From positions 1 to 33,673 of the forward strand of contig CALXZB010000016.1 in the NCBI GenBank assembly GCA_944393125.1: a DNA stretch of 33,673 nucleotides, given 5' to 3'. Of this stretch, positions 29,159 through 33,673 are shown piece by piece (position 1 is the stretch's first letter; each line of letters opens with the position of its first letter). The notes under the pieces were generated by a model. The model was not told the DNA's origin, searched no databases, and worked only from the letters and a program-made list of their open reading frames with translations. This DNA comes from an uncultured Clostridia bacterium. Its GTDB lineage: Bacteria > Bacillota > Clostridia > TANB77 > CAG-508. The translations under genes were made by a program, and so were the position numbers.

Positions 29159-29449
29159 CATTCTTTTTCTCTTATTTTCAACCACTAATGGTGGTAATAA
29201 TGGACTATATTCTTCACCATTAAATACATCAACTTCTACTGTTCTTGTAAGTAAATCTGTATATGTGTATGATGCTGTACGATCATTTTCTTCATATTTT
29301 ACTACAAAAAGATTTGAATATGCTTTTTCTATTGTACCTTCTTTTGCAAATTCTTTGCTTCTTCCTAATGAACCTTTAACAATAATCTTTTGTCCTATTT
29401 TGTCATTAATATCTGTTTTTAAGTTTGAGATGTCATTTCTACAAATCAT
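29141..29449 (-). CDS. veg: Veg family protein
   Basis: A small protein (102 residues) of the Veg family, associated in Bacillus subtilis with biofilm matrix gene expression and spore outgrowth. Its body matches the family in order: a GQKIIVKGSLGRSK segment, GTIEKAYSNLFVVKYE and ASYTYTDLLTRTVEV. It lies downstream of yabG on the same strand, as in B. subtilis, which supports both calls. A strong TTGACA-17-TATATT promoter drives it, in keeping with veg being one of the strongest vegetative promoters in Bacillus. The extra N- and C-terminal residues are modest. Confidence 0.88.
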   Translation of the reverse strand: MICRNDISNLKTDINDKIGQKIIVKGSLGRSKEFAKEGTIEKAYSNLFVVKYEENDRTASYTYTDLLTRTVEVDVFNGEEYSPLLPPLVVENKRKRMKEQLV

Positions 29450-29479
29450 TAAATCACCTACTTTGCTTAAGATGATTTT

Positions 29480-29508
29480 AATATATCATCTGTAAGTGAT
29501 TTTGTCAA
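29480..29508 (-). promoter_or_regulatory. Strong promoter of veg
   Basis: On the minus strand, TTGACA (29508-29503), 17-bp spacer, TATATT (29485-29480). Upstream lie a CACGT-N5-ACGTG inverted repeat (29559-29573) and four 11-bp repeats. Confidence 0.8.
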
Positions 29509-29575
29509 AGGATGCATTTTTTTGTCGTTCTATTGTATTCAAGTTGTATCAACGTTTTCACGTCACAAACGTGCA

Positions 29576-29619
29576 TTTATTACATTTATATTACATTTGT
29601 GTTACATTATTATTACATT
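29576..29619. repeat. Four tandem 11-bp repeats
   Basis: On the + strand: 29576-29586, 29587-29597, 29598-29608 and 29609-29619, each NNNNTTACATT with the last seven bases conserved. The period equals about one helical turn. They overlap the yabG stop and lie about 70-115 bp upstream of the veg -35 box. Confidence 0.8.
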
Positions 29620-30424
29620 CTTTTTTCCTCTTGCTCCTAACCCATTTATTCCTTTTTTTCCATCTCTTAATTCATTAACAAAATCATCAATTGTTATATA
29701 TTTGTTTCTATCTGCTATAGCTATACTTTTTGCAACAATTAAAGGATCTATAAAATCTATTAATATTCTTGCAGGTGATGATGCAAAATTTGCTCCTGCT
29801 TCTATTAAAGCTTCAAAATAACTTTGACATGCTCCAGCAAAAATAACTAAATTTTTGTTATTTTGATTATCAAATCTTCTTGCTTCTTTTACTGTTTCTA
29901 TAAAATGTCTTGAATTTCTATAGTTATATATATCATTGTACCTATCTCCGTTTTTTATCATTCCGTCATGACCGAGTGATTACAAGTATGTCTGGTTTGT
30001 ATATTTGTAATAATTTATATATCATCTTAGGTTGTTGATTTTCAGATATGTTTTTTACTATTGCATCTAATCCTATTTTTTTATAGTACAACATTGATTT
30101 TTGACTATATTTTTTATCTCCATCTAAATGCAAAATTTTTCCTGTGTATATTATTTCTTTTCCTCTAGTTTGATACTTTATTTTTTCTTTTTCAATTTTA
30201 TTTATTATCTTTTTTTCTAATTCTTTTTCTCTTTTTATTCTTTCTTCTTTACTTACTAATTGTAAATCTTCTATTGGTGCATCTGCTTCTATTCTTACAT
30301 CTATCCCTTTTAATATTACAATTTTTTTATTGTTTTTTAACTTTATAATCCTTTTTATTGAAAATATTATATCATTTCCATATGATTTTCTGCTTACTAT
30401 ATCACCTTTCTTTATTTCTTTCAT
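29602..30424 (-). pseudogene. yabG: Sporulation-specific protease YabG, split by a +1 frameshift
   Basis: YabG is a late sporulation cysteine protease that processes coat and cortex-associated proteins (and germination proteins in Clostridioides difficile). The first part (29966-30424) starts KEIKKGDIVSRKSYG and runs to PDILVIT; the second (29602-29973) holds GHDGMIKNG and LVIFAGACQSYFEALIEAGANFASSPARI, the family core with the likely catalytic Cys. The junction reads ATC-ACT-CGG-TCA-TGA. Skipping one C (29974) gives ATC-ACT-GGT-CAT-GAC, that is ITGHDG, exactly as in the family. Nothing else is damaged. I chose ATG 30424; ATG 30433 abuts the ribosome site. A hairpin (30442-30462) lies just upstream of that site. 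This may be true decay, a sequencing error or programmed frameshifting at CGG. Confidence 0.85.
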
Positions 30425-30554
30425 ATATTTCATTCCTTTCCAAAGGTAATTTTTTTACCTTTTTTAGGCTAATATAATATATGATTTTTCGATTTTTTTT
30501 GCTACATAAGCTTAAATTTTTTGTTTTGCAATAACATTAATAACTCTTAAAATA

Positions 30555-30583
30555 TTGAAAAAATTTTTAAAATATATTATAAT
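30555..30583 (+). promoter_or_regulatory. Promoter of ssrA
   Basis: TTGAAA (30555-30560), 17-bp spacer, TATAAT (30578-30583), 14 bases before the RNA 5' end. Confidence 0.75.
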
Positions 30584-30596
30584 ATATTTTGTTTAT

Positions 30597-30947
30597 GGGG
30601 ATGTAATGGTTTCGACATTACATTTGAAGCATGAATAGCGAGTAGTGGATTCTCGTTAGCCACTATAAAAACGAGAAATTTAAATATAAACGCTGATAAT
30701 AGAGAATTAGCATTTGCTGCTTAGTTGCAGTAACGCCTGTTAAGATATCCCCACATATTTTAATTTGGTGTCATTTAGTGGGAAACAAAGCTGTTTTTTC
30801 TACACAAACAGTGGGTATTTAGTAGATATATTTAATAATTGTTTGTTTATTAACTGTTATTAAATGAATTTTAATAATAAACTGCACTCGGAGAAATTTG
30901 TGTGAATAGTGTTATGGACAGGGGTTCAACTCCCCTCATCTCCACCA
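30597..30947 (+). ncRNA. ssrA: Transfer-messenger RNA (tmRNA)
   Basis: The RNA rescues ribosomes stalled on mRNAs without a stop codon and tags the product for proteolysis. The tRNA-like ends GGGGATG (30597-30603) and CATCTCC pair, with encoded ACCA at the 3' end, TTCAACTCCC as T arm, and a 5' TAATGGTTTCGAC. The tag reading frame ends GCT-GAT-AAT-AGA-GAA-TTA-GCA-TTT-GCT-GCT-TAG, giving ...ADNRELAFAA; the exact resume codon is uncertain, with upstream in-frame AAT-ATA-AAC possible. The usual ending is ALAA or similar. Length is 351 nt. A KilA-N gene fragment lies just past the 3' end, a site often used by integrating elements. Confidence 0.95.
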
Positions 30948-30985
30948 ATGATGTATCTGTTCGAACTAAATTTTCTTTTATACTA

Positions 30986-31270
30986 TTAGTATGTATATTT
31001 TCCATCTTTTGAAATTAAACCTATTGCATTTGTTCTTTGTATCCATTGTTTAGGACTCATTGTATAAGAAGCTGTTCCTATTTCATTTATTTTAATTTCA
31101 CGATATTCCGTTAAATTAAATTTTTCATTATTAAGTTCTTCCCACAATCCCACATAAAGAGCAGTATCTTTATTGCTTAACCAATGAATAATAACATTTG
31201 CTGGATATTTATCATTTTTATATTTGGCTAAATCTGTTAATGATATATAATCAACATCACCAACTCTCAT
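30986..31270 (-). pseudogene. KilA-N domain protein, truncated
   Basis: A 94-residue piece of a KilA-N domain protein, typical of phages and mobile islands. It starts with VGDVDYISLTDLAKYKND and continues with IIHWLSNKDTALYVGLWEELNN and SPKQWIQRTNAIGLISKDGKY. In the family the last part reads on as GRYGGTYAH..., leading to about 100-150 more residues, but here it stops after KDGKYTY. The N-terminus also lacks the usual lead-in. Its position right after ssrA and pointing toward it suggests the remnant of an integrated element. No ribosome site of note is visible. Confidence 0.75.
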
Positions 31271-31421
31271 AAATAAATTATTTTAATATTATTTCTTCAA
31301 CTGAATGCTTATAGCTATTCATATGTTCTACCCATTCTAAAATTTAATTTTACTACTTTTAGAACTATAATTTACATCTGTTTCGATATCTATTACAAAA
31401 AGTAATTTTATAAAATTGACT

Positions 31422-31465
31422 AAAAGAGAAAGAAGACCCTCATTTGCAGGTCTTCTTTCTCTTTT
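31422..31465. terminator. Perfect 17-bp bidirectional terminator
   Basis: AAAAGAGAAAGAAGACC (31422-31438) pairs perfectly with GGTCTTCTTTCTCTTTT (31449-31465). It separates the KilA-N fragment from the small gene at 31517-31711. The stretch 31271-31421 shows no gene. Confidence 0.85.
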
Positions 31466-31516
31466 GAAAAGTCTTAATAGAATTTCGAACATAAACATAT
31501 GTGCCGATAAATGGTT

Positions 31517-31711
31517 TTAATAAGCGTCTTTTTCAGGGTCTTTAATTTCACGAGAAGGCGGGCGAACACCTCGCACTTCATATGCCTGTTTTGGATCTTG
31601 TGGGTCATAAAACGAGCGAGTTTCAGTTTCGCTAGGTCCATAATAATTTTCTGGCAATTCAAGTTCAAGATTTATATTCTCCCATAATTCTGGATGCCAA
31701 TTCTTTGCCAT
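31517..31711 (-). CDS. Unrecognised 64-residue acidic protein
   Basis: I do not recognise this small protein. It starts MAKNWHPELWENINLELELPENYYG and is rich in Glu, Asp, Pro and Tyr, with several charged, Pro-containing turns (DPQDPKQAY, RGVRPPSREIKDPEKDAY) and no transmembrane helix. I chose ATG 31711, eight bases after AAGGAG; an in-frame GTG at 31720 overlaps the ribosome site. Its DNA is richer in G+C than the surroundings. It has a strong terminator behind it and a promoter with a possible 13-codon leader ORF upstream, so it appears expressed. It could be a secreted or RiPP-like peptide, but no leader/core cut is clear. Confidence 0.6.
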   Translation of the reverse strand: MAKNWHPELWENINLELELPENYYGPSETETRSFYDPQDPKQAYEVRGVRPPSREIKDPEKDAY

Positions 31712-31744
31712 TTTTTTCACTCCTTAGTAAAAAATTCGCATACT

Positions 31745-31786
31745 TTAACAATAGTTAATGTTCGTACATTGATATTTTGATATCAT
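31745..31786 (-). CDS. Possible 13-residue leader ORF
   Basis: AAAAGGAGGAAGG is followed by ATG (31786) and a 13-codon frame, MISKYQCTNINYC, ending TAA at 31747-31745, ahead of the 64-residue gene. The strong ribosome site is the only support. It may be a leader peptide or chance. Confidence 0.35.
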   Translation of the reverse strand: MISKYQCTNINYC

Positions 31787-31868
31787 CCTTCCTCCTTTTA
31801 AGGCTTTTAAATTTCCAAAACATACTTGTCTGGAATATTCAAAGATATAACAAAATTGTTACATAGAT

Positions 31869-31897
31869 ATACTATCATGTTTTAGGCTAAAAATCAA
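31869..31897 (-). promoter_or_regulatory. Candidate promoter of the leader ORF and 64-residue gene
   Basis: On the minus strand, TTGATT (31897-31892), 17-bp spacer, TAGTAT (31874-31869). Confidence 0.4.
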
Positions 31898-31956
31898 CAT
31901 TATACCCATTTAATCTCCTAAATTTCAAAAAAACACAAAATCTCTATGTATAGTTA

Positions 31957-31985
31957 TTGATATTTATGTAAATTTATTATATAAT
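31957..31985 (+). promoter_or_regulatory. Promoter of the 105-residue membrane protein
   Basis: TTGATA (31957-31962), 17-bp spacer, TATAAT (31980-31985). It is followed by a TTGAT-ATA-ATCAA inverted repeat (31991-32003) near the expected transcription start. Confidence 0.6.
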
Positions 31986-32023
31986 ATAGTTTGATATAAT
32001 CAAGATTTATATCGTTAACTCTA

Positions 32024-32052
32024 TCTCACTAATTAGTGAGAGGAACTTCCTC
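32024..32052. promoter_or_regulatory. Palindromic operator/leader hairpins before the membrane protein
   Basis: TCTCACTAATTAGTGAGA (32024-32041) is a perfect 18-bp palindrome, and GAGGAA-C-TTCCTC (32040-32052) follows directly. Both lie in the leader, about 60-90 bases before the start codon. Confidence 0.55.
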
Positions 32053-32111
32053 TATCACTTTTTGGTTTGACATATAATTTTTTAACATCAACATAGTTTG
32101 GAGGATTTATT

Positions 32112-32429
32112 ATGGTAGTACCTTTTGTAATTTCGGATTTTAGCCAGTTATTATTTGGAGCATTTTTGATTAGTATTAAACTTTTTTATATACTAAATTT
32201 TGTCTACTGTCTGTTCTTTATGCTTTTCTCATTTTTAGCGAAAAACACAAAAAGTAATAGAATTTTAAGATGCTTGTTTGGGCTTGCACTATTACCGTTC
32301 TATATGATGAGAATTTCTATTTCTTATGTTAAAACAGGACAACTTAATATATTTGCAATTTGTTTTATTGTTAATATTGCTTTATTATTTTCCCTGTTTT
32401 TAGCCAAAGAACTAATCCGAAAAAAATAA
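32112..32429 (+). CDS. Small unrecognised membrane protein
   Basis: A 105-residue hydrophobic protein with about three transmembrane helices, ending in the basic tail KELIRKK. No catalytic or ligand motif is visible. The ribosome site GGAGG precedes ATG 32112 at normal spacing. It has its own promoter and two leader palindromes, so it looks regulated. It belongs to the accessory patch between ssrA and guaD. Similar small helical proteins occur as immunity or regulatory partners, but I cannot assign one. Confidence 0.6.
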   Translation: MVVPFVISDFSQLLFGAFLISIKLFYILNFVYCLFFMLFSFLAKNTKSNRILRCLFGLALLPFYMMRISISYVKTGQLNIFAICFIVNIALLFSLFLAKELIRKK

Positions 32430-32439
32430 ACTGCTATTA

Positions 32440-32474
32440 AAAGAGCGAGTGAAGAATAACTTCATTCGCTCTTT
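32440..32474. terminator. Bidirectional terminator between the membrane protein and guaD
   Basis: AAAGAGCGAGTGAAG (32440-32454) pairs with CTTCATTCGCTCTTT (32460-32474), one G-T pair, between convergent genes. Confidence 0.85.
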
Positions 32475-32479
32475 CTATT

Positions 32480-32941
32480 TTAATAAATAACTCCATTTTT
32501 CTTTTTATATTCTTCAAATGCTTTTATGCATCCATCTCTATCTAATTGTTTTAAATCTATTAGGTTCTTGTTTTCTCCTTTTAGGTATTCATATATAGCA
32601 TTATCTCTAAATCCTATATTCTCTGCATCTTCTCTGGTACATCCATAATATACTGTTTTAATATTTGACCAAATTATAGCAGATAAGCACATTGGACATG
32701 GCTCACATGATGTATATAGAATATAATCTGATAAATCATATGTTTTTAATTTTTCACAAGCTTTTCTAATTGTAACAATTTCTGCATGTGCAGTTGGATC
32801 ATTTTTACATAAAACTTGGTTGTTTCCTTCAGCAATTATATTACCTTCATTGTCTATTATTACTGCTCCAAATGGTCCTCCTTCTTTATTTGTAAATCCT
32901 GATATTGATTTATTTTTTGCTATTTCCATATATTTATTCAT
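32480..32941 (-). CDS. guaD: Guanine deaminase (CDA-fold)
   Basis: A zinc-dependent deaminase that converts guanine to xanthine and ammonia. The CDA fold motifs are TAHAEIVTIRKA (His52 zinc ligand, Glu54 proton shuttle) and YTSCEPCPMCLSAI (Cys82 and Cys85). The sequence GGPFGAVIIDNEG, NDPTAHAE and the C-terminal region around GFRDNAIYEYL match Bacillus GuaD much better than tRNA adenosine deaminase TadA. The 153-residue length fits. AGGAGG lies 8-9 bases before ATG 32941. It is a single-gene unit convergent with the membrane protein. Confidence 0.9.
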   Translation of the reverse strand: MNKYMEIAKNKSISGFTNKEGGPFGAVIIDNEGNIIAEGNNQVLCKNDPTAHAEIVTIRKACEKLKTYDLSDYILYTSCEPCPMCLSAIIWSNIKTVYYGCTREDAENIGFRDNAIYEYLKGENKNLIDLKQLDRDGCIKAFEEYKKKNGVIY

Positions 32942-32961
32942 TTCTGATACCTCCTATATTT

Positions 32962-32990
32962 TTTATATCACATATTTTAGAATTTGTCAT
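32962..32990 (-). promoter_or_regulatory. Candidate promoter of guaD
   Basis: On the minus strand, ATGACA (32990-32985), 17-bp spacer, TATAAA (32967-32962). Confidence 0.45.
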
Positions 32991-33035
32991 ATAATATAAA
33001 AAATTTGATGGTTTTTATACCAGAATGGAGTTTTA

Positions 33036-33524
33036 ATGGAAGATATTAATTTTAGTTCTAATGTAGTATATAATAATTTACAAATTCTACGAAGTACATA
33101 TCCTTTTATAACAATTTCCTCTGCTGGAAAAAGTGTTCTTGGAAAAGATATTCCTGTTATTCGTGTTGGTAAAGGTCAAAAAGAAGTTTTTTATTCTGCA
33201 GCAATTCATGCAAATGAATGGATTACATATATTATATTATTAGAATTTCTTCATGAATATTGCTATGCAATTCAAAATAATTCAACTATTTGGGGATTTT
33301 CTGCAAGGAAGCTTTTTGAATCTGTGTCAATTTATATTATGCCTATTGTTAATCCTGATGGAGTAGATTTAGTTACTAGCAGTATACCAGCTTCTTCACA
33401 AATATACAAACAGGCTCAAAAAATTGCAAATAACTTTCCTAATATTTCTTTTACTGATGGTTGGAAAGCAAATATTAGAGGTGAAAGTTTTATTAACTTC
33501 CACTTCTTAGTTTTCAAAAAATAA
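33036..33524 (+). pseudogene. M14 zinc carboxypeptidase, C-terminally truncated
   Basis: The first half of a gamma-D-glutamyl-diamino-acid peptidase-like M14 enzyme, which cuts cell-wall stem peptides. HANEW (58-62) gives the first two zinc ligands His58 and Glu61, and MPIVNPDGVDL and DGWKANIRG are conserved family landmarks. The sequence then should read on to VDLN and the third zinc His and catalytic Glu, but after IRG the residues (ESFINFHFLVFKK) are unrelated and the frame stops at 162 residues; the family has about 300 or more. No other frame downstream restores it. It is probably a remnant left by a deletion or insertion at about 33482. It would not be catalytically competent. Confidence 0.8.
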
Positions 33525-33553
33525 TGTAGTATTTTCTACACTTTTATAATCTC

Positions 33554-33673
33554 TTATATTGCATTCAGTTCAATAGAGTTATCTTTATTCAAAATCTCTT
33601 CTATTTCAATAAATTCATCTATATTTTCATTTATTGTATTTAGTGGAGCAAAATTAAATGTTATAAATACATT
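33554..33673 (-). CDS. C-terminal end of an unknown gene, cut by window edge
   Basis: An open frame on the minus strand enters from the right edge and ends at TAA (33556-33554). The 39 visible residues end KDNSIELNAI and are mostly acidic. Too little is present to name it, and it may be chance. Confidence 0.35.
   Translation of the reverse strand, partial: NVFITFNFAPLNTINENIDEFIEIEEILNKDNSIELNAI

Noticed and set aside
29576..29619. CRISPR array
   Set aside because: The repeats are 11 bp with no spacers; no cas genes are present.
31474..31668. Alternative frame overlapping the 64-residue gene
   Set aside because: It has no ribosome site and overlaps a frame with a good one.
30940..33673. 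Second attachment site (copy of the ssrA 3' end)
   Set aside because: I looked for a repeat of the tmRNA 3' end and found none in the window.

Overview
The window is low-GC DNA (roughly 28% by eye) with an otherwise ordinary bacterial gene complement. It reads as a chromosomal piece of a Gram-positive, spore-forming member of the Clostridia, probably an uncultured gut-type lineage. The grounds are hrcA-grpE-dnaK-dnaJ under a CIRCE operator, the yabG-veg pair, whiA, an RqcH/YlmH set, strong AGGAGG-type ribosome binding sites and many TTGaca-17-TATAAT promoters. Species cannot be named from the sequence.

Layout. 1-300: right end of a fold-back repeat, then tRNA-Trp. 299-2617: a frame-shifted M23 peptidase and rqcH. 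2646-7499: a small membrane protein, a peroxiredoxin, an HNH protein and a Ca2+ P-type ATPase. 7565-8416: tRNA-Glu(CTC) and a complete 506-bp fold-back mobile element with an 8-bp target duplication. 8461-11734: an orphan VirD4/TraG-like ATPase and a metal/arsenic-type permease. 11761-14534: Nudix hydrolase, obg and trpS. 14708-19512: the HrcA-regulated chaperone operon. 19572-20789: divergent tsaB-rimI. 20791-23863: ylmH, a polyprenol/diacylglycerol kinase-like protein, a Nudix hydrolase and a patatin. 23990-26146: an amidase_6 protein, an ORFan of foreign composition and a DapB-like dehydrogenase. 26208-30424: hemW, whiA, prmC, veg and a frame-shifted yabG. 30555-32474: ssrA (tmRNA) followed by an accessory patch (KilA-N fragment, small ORFans, small membrane protein). 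32480-33673: guaD, a truncated M14 peptidase and the end of an unknown gene.

Two patterns stand out. (1) Two unrelated genes, the M23 peptidase and the spore protease yabG, are each broken by one extra C in the same hexamer, CT-C-GGT. In both, the zero-frame codon is CGG, stop follows within two codons, and skipping the C restores the conserved protein. I found no in-frame CGG in the other vertically inherited-looking genes (roughly 8,700 codons read by eye); the only others are in two accessory-looking genes. This fits +1 frameshifting at a hungry or unassigned CGG codon, but a systematic sequencing error or shared mutational bias is not excluded. (2) The two fold-back repeat copies end 76-79 bp upstream of a tRNA gene, next to near-identical octamers (ATTGTTTA and ATTTTTTA), which suggests an element that targets sites upstream of tRNA promoters.

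Translation and protein quality control dominate the native genes: tRNAs, a TrpRS with a probable Fe-S cluster motif, Obg, TsaB, RimI, PrmC, RqcH, YlmH, tmRNA and the DnaK system.
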